Origin: a virus | IMG/VR virus record: IMGVR_UViG_3300046467_000379 | Location: 1-64,000 of that record | Length of the DNA: 64,000 nucleotides | Direction: 5' to 3' (one strand) | Notes under the pieces: generated by a model | Database searches by the model: none | What the model saw: only the letters and a program-made list of their open reading frames with translations | What the model was told of the DNA's origin: nothing | Part shown: in pieces, positions 25,729-35,129 of the stretch | Position numbering within the stretch: the stretch's first letter is position 1 | How the letters are laid out: each line of letters starts with the position of its first letter | Program-made: the position numbers and the translations under genes

Positions 25729-26420
25729 TAAAACAAATCATCCGCATCATCGCTAGAAGCAGTAGACACACCAGCCATTGCTGGGATTTGAGTAGTCTGA
25801 CCACCATAACGAGACTTGAAGTACTCCTTAACAGTTGGCAAGTCTGCAATCTTCTCCTCTTCATCACTAGGAATTTCTTCCTGTCTGGCGGTGCCAGCTA
25901 GTTGGTAAGAGGTATCGAACATCCCCGTTCCTGTACGCTTAATACGCATTACACCCTTATTCAGACCGTTCCAGTCATTGTAAATATCAACCAATTGGTT
26001 CCAAATATAGTCGCTACGCCCAAAGGTGAGGGAAACAATACGGAAGTCATTAATTACTTCTTTATACAACTTCTTACCACCTGGGCCTTGAATTACTTCC
26101 CAATCATCGTTACGCCGTTCATTATGAATGATTTCATGGACATATGCCCAGAACGCAAACTTATGTGAAGGCCGTGTATTATCAGGAATTCCACTCTTAT
26201 CTACATCAGGGTCATCCAATAAGTTCACCCACCGACTACCAGAATTATAGGTGTACATATACAAATCATCCAAGTTAGTGTCTCCCTCTTCCCCCGTAGC
26301 TACAGATGAAAGGAAGGCTTGGTCACCATCTCTAAACCAGATTTCCCTGCCAGGGACTCCGCTACTACCGCCTTGACTCCGTGTTTCCCGTGCCTCTTGA
26401 ATTCTTCCTATTCCACTCAT
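25728..26420 (-). CDS. Single-stranded DNA-binding protein
   Basis: 230 residues. N-terminal 'GREIWFRDGDQAFLSSVATG' is typical of the phage SSB (gp32/gp2.5-like) OB-fold start. The C-terminus is flexible and acidic, ending SSDDADDLF, the classic SSB tail that recruits polymerase and helicase. Situated between primase and polymerase, the expected replisome order. Assigned from tail, fold-start sequence and neighbours. Confidence 0.75.
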   Translation of the reverse strand: MSGIGRIQEARETRSQGGSSGVPGREIWFRDGDQAFLSSVATGEEGDTNLDDLYMYTYNSGSRWVNLLDDPDVDKSGIPDNTRPSHKFAFWAYVHEIIHNERRNDDWEVIQGPGGKKLYKEVINDFRIVSLTFGRSDYIWNQLVDIYNDWNGLNKGVMRIKRTGTGMFDTSYQLAGTARQEEIPSDEEEKIADLPTVKEYFKSRYGGQTTQIPAMAGVSTASSDDADDLF

Positions 26421-26435
26421 ATTTTTCTCCTTTTA

Positions 26436-27299
26436 TTAAAAAAACGTTCTATTCTTTATGATACTTAAAAGTTCGTCGCTACTTCTTACATCCTGTACAT
26501 CTTTGTACTCCTTTGGCAATTTCACATAGCTTACCACAAAACTTTTAGACAAGCAACCCATCGCTTTATGGAATCCTATGCGTCCTGCCTCATCATTATC
26601 TAAGCATAACACCAGTTCTTCGGTGTGTAAACCCAATGTTAGTTCTTCTTGGGCTTTAGATAAAGATGCCCCTAATATGGCTACACTAGGACACCCATGC
26701 TGGTCTAGCCACATCGTATCTAAGGTACCTTCTGTAATGCATACAAAAGGTGTTTTCTCTACTCTTAAATGTTGCCCAAACAACACCCTAGATTTTTTTA
26801 ATCCCTTTGAATATAAATATTTTGGGGTCATGTATTGCCTACGACTAACCCAACCAATTAAACGAGATGTGTCATCTTGAATGGGAACTATTAAACTGTT
26901 CTCACTATCTATCCCACACCCCCATTTATTAAGAGTGCGTTTATCAAACCCCCTATCAAATATCCATTCTGGCACATACCCCTGTTTGAAAGGGAATTGG
27001 ACTTCAGGCATCATCATTTCATCTGGAGTAAACTCATCAAATAAATTAATGTCGAACACAGAGATGTTAGACATAACTTTTTGTTGGGCTTCTTCATAGC
27101 TAATGCCTAGATACTTCATTAGAAAACTATACAGCGTTCCTTGACCACAGCCTGCAAAACAAATCCACACACCTTTCTCAGTGTTTATTGAACAGGAATC
27201 TACAGTATCTTCATGGAAAGGGCACTGAAGAGTGAACTGGTCTTTATCAATAGGGACAATAATCCCTATGTCTGCCAATATATTGGCCCACTCAGTCAT
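26436..27299 (-). CDS. DNA primase (CHC2 zinc finger and TOPRIM)
   Basis: 287 residues. The zinc-binding motif is C26-x2-H29 ... C47-x3-C51 (QCPFHED ... ICFAGCGQG). The TOPRIM catalytic set is E190 (CITEGTLD) and D234-x-D236 (LCLDNDEAG). It is shorter than bacterial DnaG and lacks a helicase-binding domain, a form common in phages with a separate helicase. Its start overlaps the helicase stop by 1 base, coupling the two. Makes RNA primers at the fork. Confidence 0.87.
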   Translation of the reverse strand: MTEWANILADIGIIVPIDKDQFTLQCPFHEDTVDSCSINTEKGVWICFAGCGQGTLYSFLMKYLGISYEEAQQKVMSNISVFDINLFDEFTPDEMMMPEVQFPFKQGYVPEWIFDRGFDKRTLNKWGCGIDSENSLIVPIQDDTSRLIGWVSRRQYMTPKYLYSKGLKKSRVLFGQHLRVEKTPFVCITEGTLDTMWLDQHGCPSVAILGASLSKAQEELTLGLHTEELVLCLDNDEAGRIGFHKAMGCLSKSFVVSYVKLPKEYKDVQDVRSSDELLSIIKNRTFF

Positions 27300-28537
27300 T
27301 AGAAATCGTCTGGGGCTTCGGCTATAAGACCATTATTAACTTGCCAATCTAATACTGCTGTATTCAATGGCATTAACCCATCTCTGTACTTTTGGAAAGC
27401 TAGAAGACGCTTTTCATTTTCATCTTCAATCATACACATAGACATAACTACATCAGAAGCCCGTAACAATGCATCCCCAAAAGCTACTTGGTCTGCCATA
27501 GGCGGCATAAATACATCTGAAGCTTCTTTTGTCGCTTGTGTAGAAACAAACATAGCTGTGTTGGTGGATAAACAGATGTTTTTTAACCCATAAAATAACA
27601 TGTGTGTCTGTTCCCACATAGCTTTGAAATTCTTACTAGAATTAGTTATTAAGTAAACCCCATCAATCACTACAAAGTCTGGTACGTACTTCCGAATAAG
27701 GTTATGGATGCTTTCTAAAGATATACTGGACTCTCCCTCAATGTGGTCACACACTAACAATGGAACATTCTCTAAGTTACGTAAAAACTCTTGATATGAT
27801 TCTTCATCAATTGGATTACCATTACGTAAATCAGAATGAGAGAAATTATACCCCATAGCTTTACCCATAACTACATCGGTTCTCATATTCATTTGAGCGG
27901 CAGGCATTTCAGTGGAAATAAGTAGGGTTTTGTGCCCGTTCATAGCCGCCGTAACCGCCGCTTGGACACACACCCAAGATTTACCTACTGATGGCCTAGC
28001 AAACAAAGAAACCATTTCGCCTGGAAGCCACCCTACTCCCAACCTATTTACGGAATTGAATGGGGTTTTAATGCCCATAATTCCGTCCCCCATCCTACGT
28101 TTTTCAGTTCGTTTTTTCCAATCATCATAACGATTTTCAGGGTGATTGTTATAATACAACACATCTTCATCATAAATAACTGCAACATCTTGCAAACCGT
28201 GGTTTATTTGAGCCAACGCATGTTTCGGGTTTTCAGACAATAACTCTTTATTCTCTTGAAAAACATTAATGACTTGCCTAAACAATACTTGGTTTTGAAA
28301 TGTGTCTAAAGCATAATCAAAGTTGAGGTTTTGAGCAGAAGGGTTTAATGTAGGAAAGTTTTCACACAGTGTTTCAGGGGTGGGAACCTCTCCATAAGAA
28401 TCATAATGTCCAGTAAGGAATTTATGTGCATCTCCATGTTTAGCAAAATCCTTACTGCTGTATTTAAATTTTCTAAAGGCTAATCGGTCAGTGAGTCCAA
28501 AAATAATACCAGATTCAACAAAGTCAAAGTTTTCCAT
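27299..28537 (-). CDS. DnaB-like replicative helicase
   Basis: 412 residues. RecA-type core: Walker A ARPSVGKS at 180-187, LLISTEMP, Walker B DFVVIDGVYL, the SQ-type 'VSTQATKEA' and an arginine-rich C-terminal finger (FQKYRDGLMP). The N-terminal 150 residues are a reduced version of the DnaB N-terminal domain. Unwinds the fork with the adjacent primase. Some 3'-5' polarity cannot be read from sequence. Confidence 0.88.
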   Translation of the reverse strand: MENFDFVESGIIFGLTDRLAFRKFKYSSKDFAKHGDAHKFLTGHYDSYGEVPTPETLCENFPTLNPSAQNLNFDYALDTFQNQVLFRQVINVFQENKELLSENPKHALAQINHGLQDVAVIYDEDVLYYNNHPENRYDDWKKRTEKRRMGDGIMGIKTPFNSVNRLGVGWLPGEMVSLFARPSVGKSWVCVQAAVTAAMNGHKTLLISTEMPAAQMNMRTDVVMGKAMGYNFSHSDLRNGNPIDEESYQEFLRNLENVPLLVCDHIEGESSISLESIHNLIRKYVPDFVVIDGVYLITNSSKNFKAMWEQTHMLFYGLKNICLSTNTAMFVSTQATKEASDVFMPPMADQVAFGDALLRASDVVMSMCMIEDENEKRLLAFQKYRDGLMPLNTAVLDWQVNNGLIAEAPDDF

Positions 28538-28552
28538 ATCTTCTCCAAACCA

Positions 28553-28777
28553 TTAAAGTTTAGATATTATCCTGTTAGAATCTCCATGTACATACACGTC
28601 TAGTGAATTTTGCTTGACTTCTTGCGCTTTATCTAAGGCGTCTTGCAAAGTTGTGTATGTTCCCCACAATTGGATTCCATCGGTTTGAATATCTACACTT
28701 ATAACTCTATACTCTTCTTCCGTTGCTGTCAACCACTGTTTCCTTATCATCCCCCCACGGTGCGTTCTGCGTCTCAT
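28553..28777 (-). CDS. Small hypothetical protein overlapping the sigma-factor gene
   Basis: 74 residues beginning MRRRTHRGGM. The GGGAG seven bases upstream supports this start, which lies 71 bases inside the sigma-like gene in another frame. Middle part beta-like (YRVISVDIQTDGIQLWGTY) with a helix (LQDALDKAQEVKQ). No family recognised; coupling to the sigma factor is clear from the overlap. Confidence 0.5.
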   Translation of the reverse strand: MRRRTHRGGMIRKQWLTATEEEYRVISVDIQTDGIQLWGTYTTLQDALDKAQEVKQNSLDVYVHGDSNRIISKL

Positions 28778-29291
28778 TTAAAACTCCCTTAAATAATTTT
28801 GCCCGTACTGCTTGACGCACTTTATATGCGGGTTCACCCAAATCTTCAGTAATTTCTTCCATAGTTAGTCCTTCTAATCGTAGTGTGATAAAAGCTTTTT
28901 CTATGGCATCTAACCCACACACGTCTACAAATTCTTTGAACTCAACATCAATTGTGAAATCTGAAGGGTCAGTAAGAGCTTTTAAAATTTCGACTGATTG
29001 GCTAGGAAGGGACGCCATAAAGTCTAAGTTCACAGCATCTAGACTCACCGTTGCGGGGCTTTGTCTCTGACTTTTCGATAACAGAGTCCGAATCGTATTC
29101 GTCATGGCGGTATGTAAATAGGTATGAAAGACTACTCCACGGTCTTCTTCAAACCCTTTCGCTGCTTTTACAATAGCTAATCTTAATTCCTGAGCAACAT
29201 CGTCTCTATCTAATCCCACCACATATACATTAGAAACCATTTTCTGAACTTTGGGTTCCCATTGCCTAATTAAATCATCATTAATTTCCAT
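28707..29291 (-). CDS. Sigma-70-like RNA polymerase factor
   Basis: 194 residues. Region 2-like core: DDVAQELRLAIVKAAKGFEED followed by 'FHTYLHTAMTNTIRTLL' (shown separately as DDVAQELRLAIVK and FHTYLHTAMTNTI), which matches sigma region 2.1-2.4. The C-terminal half has the region 4 helix-turn-helix look: LDAIEKAFITLRLEGLTMEE and DLGEPAYKVRQAV. It is the size of an ECF-type sigma. It could redirect host RNA polymerase to phage late promoters; the GTATAATATA sites are candidates but the link is inference. Just downstream of an HTH/zinc protein. Confidence 0.7.
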   Translation of the reverse strand: MEINDDLIRQWEPKVQKMVSNVYVVGLDRDDVAQELRLAIVKAAKGFEEDRGVVFHTYLHTAMTNTIRTLLSKSQRQSPATVSLDAVNLDFMASLPSQSVEILKALTDPSDFTIDVEFKEFVDVCGLDAIEKAFITLRLEGLTMEEITEDLGEPAYKVRQAVRAKLFKGVLNETQNAPWGDDKETVVDSNGRRV

Positions 29292-29304
29292 GCTGTTCTC
29301 CTAC

Positions 29305-29676
29305 CTAACCATCTTTACGTCCCTTATAATAACATGGTTGACTACAGTATATCTTATTATACTTCCTTCTATGCCTCTGTGTCACCTCTGAACGCTTCAA
29401 ATAAAAGTCTACATGACAAAATGAACAAGTAACTTTTATACGATAGTAATTAAAGTGACAGGTGCCACTACAAATATTAACGCGAAGGCCGACAGGTTCG
29501 TTACATTGTTTGCACCTATTGAATTTCTTCTTCTTAGGAACACTAGTATTTAAATCTTCCTTCCTAAGAATTTTATGGACGTATTGTTTAGATACGCCCA
29601 CTTCCTTTCCTATTTCCACAGAGTTCATTAATGGGTTCTCTGTACGAAGTTGTATTATTTGTTCTTTGCTAGACAT
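29305..29676 (-). CDS. HTH and zinc-finger DNA-binding protein
   Basis: 123 residues. Residues about 5-38 form a helix-turn-helix (NSVEIGKEVGVSKQYVHKIL). The rest has two Cys clusters, RCKQCNEPVG ... CSGTC and TCSFCHVDFY ... YCSQPC, each able to bind zinc. Likely a phage transcription regulator or replication-initiation helper. Placed at the border between the structural block and the replication block and next to the sigma-like gene. It overlaps the S74 tail gene by 8 bases. Confidence 0.55.
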   Translation of the reverse strand: MSSKEQIIQLRTENPLMNSVEIGKEVGVSKQYVHKILRKEDLNTSVPKKKKFNRCKQCNEPVGLRVNICSGTCHFNYYRIKVTCSFCHVDFYLKRSEVTQRHRRKYNKIYCSQPCYYKGRKDG

Positions 29677-32600
29677 TTCCCTCCAATACTTCTATTCTAG
29701 CCTTTAATTCTTTAACGGCCCCGATTAATGGTGCAATCAACTGAGTATAACTTAAACCTCTGGGATTGGGTACTTCAGCTTCAGTCCCATCAGGGTCTAT
29801 TACTTGAGTAACAGTTTCTGTATCAGGCAAATCAATTAAATTAAACTTAGTTTTATCTATATTCAATCCTGTTAAGGCTTCTTCTACTTCTTGGGCCACT
29901 AAGCCATAATTAATTACGTCTATAGTCTCTCCAGCATTATCTAACCGTTTATAACTTCTTGGACGTAAGCTATCAATAAAGGCTAATGAATTAGCGTTTG
30001 TTAAATCTTGAATATCTGTTTTAATTCTAGAATCTGACCCCTCTGTTAGTGTATTACAGTATACGACTGCCCATTTATAGCTACTGCTTCCTGAATTATA
30101 GAAGTTATTAATATACGGAATTACGCTAGTTCGCATCTCAATTGTATTACCGCTAATATCGTTTATTCCAGTTAGGGTAACTAAACCAGCAGTAATATCT
30201 AAACTAGAGCTATGGGTATGCCCACCGCTGCCGTGCGTACCGTGGTTATCTGGGTCTTGCCACGTTGCTTGACCAGCAGAACCACTATACACTAAGAGTT
30301 GATTAGCTGACCCATTAATAGGAAGGTGATAACTTCCATTAGCAACAAGATGGTCAATGGTTTGGGTGTGGGTTCCAGAGGAGGTGTTCTGGTCACCTGA
30401 TAAATGTGTTCCCGCTGTAATATTAACACCTTCAATATCCCCAACGTGTTCATCTGTAATAGTAATAGTTTTAGTTGACCCCGTACCTGAAGCAGTTACA
30501 CCATTACCTACGAAGTTAATTGTTGTAGCTGCTGTCGCTAAAGAGGAGCCTTCCTCTTGTACAGTTAAACTACTACCATTAGCAGCTACATAAGCTATAA
30601 TAGCTGCCTCTGTCGCTAGTTTAGTGTGTACACCAGAACCTGAACTACTAATAGTTTGCAAAAAAGCATTGGGGCCAGTAATAGAGCCAACACTATCAGT
30701 GAAGCCAGCATCAGCACTACTTATAACTAGCTTAGTTGATAGTAGCTCTATATTTACCAGACTCATCAAAGGACTATTTGCGGCAGTAGCCCCTGAACCT
30801 GATGCTACAAGAATTAACGCCCGTCCGGTGGCGATTCCTGCTTGATTACCACGATATAGGGTGGTATAACTCTCCTCCCCACTAGAGGGGTTATGTCGCC
30901 AGTTAATACTTCTAGCTGTGGTTTCGGCTGCTGCTCCGAAAGCAATTCCATCTGCACCTAAAACAATGCTGCTGCTAGTCCCTGCTACAGTAATGGTACC
31001 ATCTATTGCTAATGTACTAGCAGAGTTATCCCAAGCAAATTTATCTCCTAAGGAAAAATCTCCAGCTGTACCAGCATGACTGTTCCCATCACTTCCATCT
31101 ACCCCCCTAACAAAAAATGGGGTGTCATCATCGTTAAAATTACCTGTTCCCATATGAAAGGTAGAGGCAGTTACTGCTAACCCACCTATTGTTCCAGATT
31201 CAGCACCAGCTACTAATCGTATATTTGCTGTAGTATCTGAATTTAACCCACCATTACTATTAATCTCAGAAGCATAAGTAAAGTTTAACTGACTGACGGA
31301 AAGGGTACCATCTTGTACTTTAGCGGCATTAATAGCATCATCAGCTATTTTAGCTCTCTCTACCGCTAAATCCTCTAACAACTCCGCTTTAATTGAAGCT
31401 ACGTCTATGATTGCCCCAGCTTCATTTTTCAGTGGGATTGTTCCATTTACTTCAGTATGATTAAGCCAAATGTTGGGCTGTAAGCGAATGGTAGGCTTCG
31501 TTATTCCCGCAGTATTAGTAGCGATTACATGGAGTATGGGTATATTATCGGAGTCTCTTGTATACGTCCCAACACGTTTTGTATATAGATGATAGGTTCC
31601 TTCTGCACCTAGATTTTCTCCTTCGGGGTCTAAATATACAATATAATGTTGGTTAGCTACCATGTTAGCACCCAGGCCATACGTACCAACAGCAGTAGAC
31701 CCTGCGGCAAATTTGAAGACTCTACCGTCAACTAACCTCACGGTACCCGCACTCCATGTAGCTTTCAATGCTGTCTGTGCTTCTGAGCCATTGGGTATAG
31801 TGACAACCACCTCACCAAAAAGGCTTCCTAGAGCCTGTGGTTGGAGAATTTGAGTTTTTTCTCTTACGCCTAAAGCTGTTTGGGCAATTTGGGATATTAA
31901 CCCGCTAACTCTATGTCCCCCACCTAATCTACTTTCATTCTTACCAATAGAAGACACCCTACTTTCAGGGATTGGGTCTTCATTATATGCAATCTTAGAT
32001 ATAATGTGTTCCCCATAAACCTCTGCTATAACGTTATCCAGAAAGACTTCAGTTCCTGCCCGAAGCGGAACTATAATTCGTATGGGGTCACCCACAGCAA
32101 AGCTTCGCACTACGCCAGCGTCGGATGAAGAGGAAGCATCTAAAGTAGTCCCTGCACTATTCCGCACTTGTAAATTAATTGCAAATGATGTGTTACTCTC
32201 CATGTCTCCAATATAACCATAAACATCTAGACCACCATGCTGTGCAATGGCAGCATGATTGGCAGTCATTTTATGTACAAGCATTCCTTCTCGTACCCCA
32301 AAGTTTGTGATGTTTACAGCTGCTGACCCATTTATATTTTTAACCGTTATGTCTTGTCCAGCACCAGATGCCGTTGCTGTGGCTATAGAATGTACCAAAC
32401 CATCCCACCAATAATAGGGGGCTTTAGAAAAAGAATATGAGCCTTGACGTAATCCCGTGGTAGCTTGAGCTAATCTAGAAGCAATCTCTGTCCGTAAATC
32501 TGTGGGGTCTTCATCATTCATCAGCCCCATATCTATAACTTTATGCGCTCCCCATACTTTGGAGGGGCGTCCTTCATGGGCTTCTGTTAGCCCCACTGCA

Positions 32601-34450
32601 AGATTTAACCTACATTTTGCCCCACTGACAGCCCCCCTTAATTCAACATAAGTATCAGAACCATAATTAGAAGAAGGGAAGGTAGATTTAATATCTGACA
32701 ATAATATGTATGCAAAGTTTGTACTGCCTGTTAATGTACTATGGCTTTGATATTGAATTCTGGCTACGTCATCTAATTGTTTTACCCCCGAAGCATTATA
32801 AACATCTATATATTCTGCTGTATTAGTTGTTGCTGCTGTACTTTGATGGTCAGCAGATATATTACGTCCGTCCCAATGGAACGATGTATTAGTGTCTGGG
32901 CTAGTACCAAGAGCAACCTCTGTTACATACATAATCTCCAGCCGCTTTTGGGTAAAGTGCGGAGTATTAGTCTCATGGATGCCACTTGCAAGTTTATCAT
33001 CCTTTGCGTTATTGTACGAAAGGACAGCTTCTGTAGCTAAATCTTCTTTGCTATCTTCAAAATTAAAACCACTTTGCATAATAGTTTGAGCGGAACGTGG
33101 GTTACTAATAACGGCATTCACACTATGAGAAGCAGCGGTTGTAGAGGCGTATCCCCTAAGAACCTCTAGTTCATCCCCAGCACCACCACCAGTGACATCT
33201 GGCATAACTTGCTTCACATACATATATTCGCTGTCAATCTGAATTTGGTCACCAGCAACAATCCCATTATTAACAACTTCAAACGTAGTTACAGAAGCAT
33301 TAAGACTTTCTGATATCTCTCCTACATTTGTTGCGGTAGTCCCCACCCTAGCTGCGGTTGTAAGAGTAGGATATTTAACTGTTAAACCATATACCGCTGC
33401 GTCTTGCCCAGCCCCTCCCGCAGCAGACAAACGATTACCACGTTTAAAATAATTAAAGTGGGAAGCATTAAAGCCTGTAACACCTGGGCCAATTGTAGCA
33501 TTGAGATTATTTTTACCATAGTTAGCGTCTACGAAGAAATCGTAGCCAAAAGCTCTTTCACTTGTATTACTAGCGTGGGGGTCTAACATAGCCCACCTAG
33601 CAATCTCAGCCAATAGATGTTTAGTTCCAGTCATTTCAGCATTCCATTTGATGTCCCCACGAAAGTCTGTGGCAGACTTTTCAAATCGAGAATGTTGATT
33701 GGTTGCAGTACTAGTACCAATATCCTCATTAGTTAATATACCACTAGGACTATTCGCAATAGTCGTGACGTTACTATTAGCAATCGGAACATTCACACCA
33801 GGGCCAGCATCAGGCTGATTTCCTTCATAATTAGTGGCTAAATTTAACATGTATTTAATTAAATCACTACGCCCATAGCTAGTACTAAATGTTGCACTTT
33901 TAACTAAAGCAGAAGTAGTAATATTAGCAATATCGTTTAATGCGTCCAGTGCTTCCAATTGAATAATAGAACCATTACCGTCTTCATACCGTTTTGTAAT
34001 TTTGGAGAGTCTACCAGCAAAAAGAACCAGATGACTTTCTAAATCAACTATGCGTACATGTTGGAATTCATAGAAGAAGTTTGTAAAAACGCCCCAACGT
34101 TTCCGTAAATAAACCTCACCATCGTCAAGGGTGCCTGGATATGAAGGATAGTCGGGAATTTCCATCCCATCACTATCTTTATACACATGCTTATAAACAT
34201 CTGTATTGTAAGCTTTAAAATCTTGGGGACGGTTTGTTATACGCATAGTAGCATACATACTACTAAATATTCTATCGGAAAGATTTACACTTTCTAAAGC
34301 ATTTCCACGCCGTTGATTCGTAGCTATATTTTCATGTGTTTCACAGGCCACCCATCGGGCAGGCTCATATAACCCTGCCAACGTTCCATCTGCGTTCACA
34401 ATCCGAATTTTCGGTTTCCATACTTCTAGTCTACATTTAGGTGATGCCAT
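29669..34450 (-). CDS. Tail tip / fibre protein with S74 intramolecular chaperone
   Basis: 1593 residues, the largest tail gene. The N-terminal part (about 1-420) resembles a baseplate-hub-type sequence with several short helical and beta segments. The middle (about 850-1400) is rich in Gly/Ser/Thr/Ala repeats as in shaft regions. The last 130 residues are a peptidase S74 / endosialidase-type chaperone: 'GSDSRIKTDIQDL' with the serine-lysine cleavage site, RPRSYKRLDN, NYGLVAQEVEEAL, 'TQLIAPLIGAVKELK'. Such chaperones trimerise fibres and then cut themselves off. It is the final gene before the regulatory block, so it is most likely the tail tip or side fibre that touches the host. Confidence 0.75.
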   Translation of the reverse strand: MASPKCRLEVWKPKIRIVNADGTLAGLYEPARWVACETHENIATNQRRGNALESVNLSDRIFSSMYATMRITNRPQDFKAYNTDVYKHVYKDSDGMEIPDYPSYPGTLDDGEVYLRKRWGVFTNFFYEFQHVRIVDLESHLVLFAGRLSKITKRYEDGNGSIIQLEALDALNDIANITTSALVKSATFSTSYGRSDLIKYMLNLATNYEGNQPDAGPGVNVPIANSNVTTIANSPSGILTNEDIGTSTATNQHSRFEKSATDFRGDIKWNAEMTGTKHLLAEIARWAMLDPHASNTSERAFGYDFFVDANYGKNNLNATIGPGVTGFNASHFNYFKRGNRLSAAGGAGQDAAVYGLTVKYPTLTTAARVGTTATNVGEISESLNASVTTFEVVNNGIVAGDQIQIDSEYMYVKQVMPDVTGGGAGDELEVLRGYASTTAASHSVNAVISNPRSAQTIMQSGFNFEDSKEDLATEAVLSYNNAKDDKLASGIHETNTPHFTQKRLEIMYVTEVALGTSPDTNTSFHWDGRNISADHQSTAATTNTAEYIDVYNASGVKQLDDVARIQYQSHSTLTGSTNFAYILLSDIKSTFPSSNYGSDTYVELRGAVSGAKCRLNLAVGLTEAHEGRPSKVWGAHKVIDMGLMNDEDPTDLRTEIASRLAQATTGLRQGSYSFSKAPYYWWDGLVHSIATATASGAGQDITVKNINGSAAVNITNFGVREGMLVHKMTANHAAIAQHGGLDVYGYIGDMESNTSFAINLQVRNSAGTTLDASSSSDAGVVRSFAVGDPIRIIVPLRAGTEVFLDNVIAEVYGEHIISKIAYNEDPIPESRVSSIGKNESRLGGGHRVSGLISQIAQTALGVREKTQILQPQALGSLFGEVVVTIPNGSEAQTALKATWSAGTVRLVDGRVFKFAAGSTAVGTYGLGANMVANQHYIVYLDPEGENLGAEGTYHLYTKRVGTYTRDSDNIPILHVIATNTAGITKPTIRLQPNIWLNHTEVNGTIPLKNEAGAIIDVASIKAELLEDLAVERAKIADDAINAAKVQDGTLSVSQLNFTYASEINSNGGLNSDTTANIRLVAGAESGTIGGLAVTASTFHMGTGNFNDDDTPFFVRGVDGSDGNSHAGTAGDFSLGDKFAWDNSASTLAIDGTITVAGTSSSIVLGADGIAFGAAAETTARSINWRHNPSSGEESYTTLYRGNQAGIATGRALILVASGSGATAANSPLMSLVNIELLSTKLVISSADAGFTDSVGSITGPNAFLQTISSSGSGVHTKLATEAAIIAYVAANGSSLTVQEEGSSLATAATTINFVGNGVTASGTGSTKTITITDEHVGDIEGVNITAGTHLSGDQNTSSGTHTQTIDHLVANGSYHLPINGSANQLLVYSGSAGQATWQDPDNHGTHGSGGHTHSSSLDITAGLVTLTGINDISGNTIEMRTSVIPYINNFYNSGSSSYKWAVVYCNTLTEGSDSRIKTDIQDLTNANSLAFIDSLRPRSYKRLDNAGETIDVINYGLVAQEVEEALTGLNIDKTKFNLIDLPDTETVTQVIDPDGTEAEVPNPRGLSYTQLIAPLIGAVKELKARIEVLEGNV

Positions 34451-34461
34451 TTATATTTCTC

Positions 34462-35103
34462 CTACGCTGCTGATGGAGTATCTATTCTACTAGTTGCTAC
34501 AAATTGAAGAGAAAAATCATACCTATCTTCTTTTGCGGCATTCAATGAAAATCTGCCCTGTTGAATAGCTACATCATAAATTGCTCCTCCAGTCGCGTGT
34601 TGATTCGCCACACTAAATCGTTGTACTGGGGAGCCTGCGCCAGATGTACCCAGATATCCCCCATATGAAGAAATTGGATACTTGGCATCTCCGATTTCTA
34701 GTTGTATAGTTTGACTTCCTCCTAAGAATAGCCAGTTAGCCACCGCCTCTTCTAAAGCATTCTTATAAGGAATGTAATAGGTTTGAGCAGAGCCGCTCCC
34801 ACCATCAGAAAAAATGGTTGACGCTGATGCGGCACCACGGGTATAGGTAATGGATTCCATTCCTGCAAACCCAAGAGTAGTGTTGGAGGAGTCACCCCCA
34901 ACGGTATCTACTAAACCTGTCACAGTAATAGACGGCCTATAAAAACCCAAGTCAATAATTTCAGGGCTTTGTTGAGCAATGGGAATTTGGATTGGTGTTC
35001 TAGCATAGGAAATAGCTACGTCATTACATTTTAATGCGTATTTTATGGTTGCTGTTGCGTGATTCCCATTTCTTAATAAGACTGCTAATGATGGGTCTGC
35101 CAT
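34462..35103 (-). CDS. Distal tail / minor tail structural protein
   Basis: 213 residues. Beta-rich with a strand pattern near that of tail tube relatives ('FYRPSITVTGLVDTVGGDSS', 'YDFSLQFVATSRID'). Located between tape measure and the tail tip gene, the position of a distal tail protein. Assigned by location and style rather than a domain hit. Confidence 0.55.
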   Translation of the reverse strand: MADPSLAVLLRNGNHATATIKYALKCNDVAISYARTPIQIPIAQQSPEIIDLGFYRPSITVTGLVDTVGGDSSNTTLGFAGMESITYTRGAASASTIFSDGGSGSAQTYYIPYKNALEEAVANWLFLGGSQTIQLEIGDAKYPISSYGGYLGTSGAGSPVQRFSVANQHATGGAIYDVAIQQGRFSLNAAKEDRYDFSLQFVATSRIDTPSAA

Positions 35104-35129
35104 TTAACACCCTCCTTTATTCCTAAATC

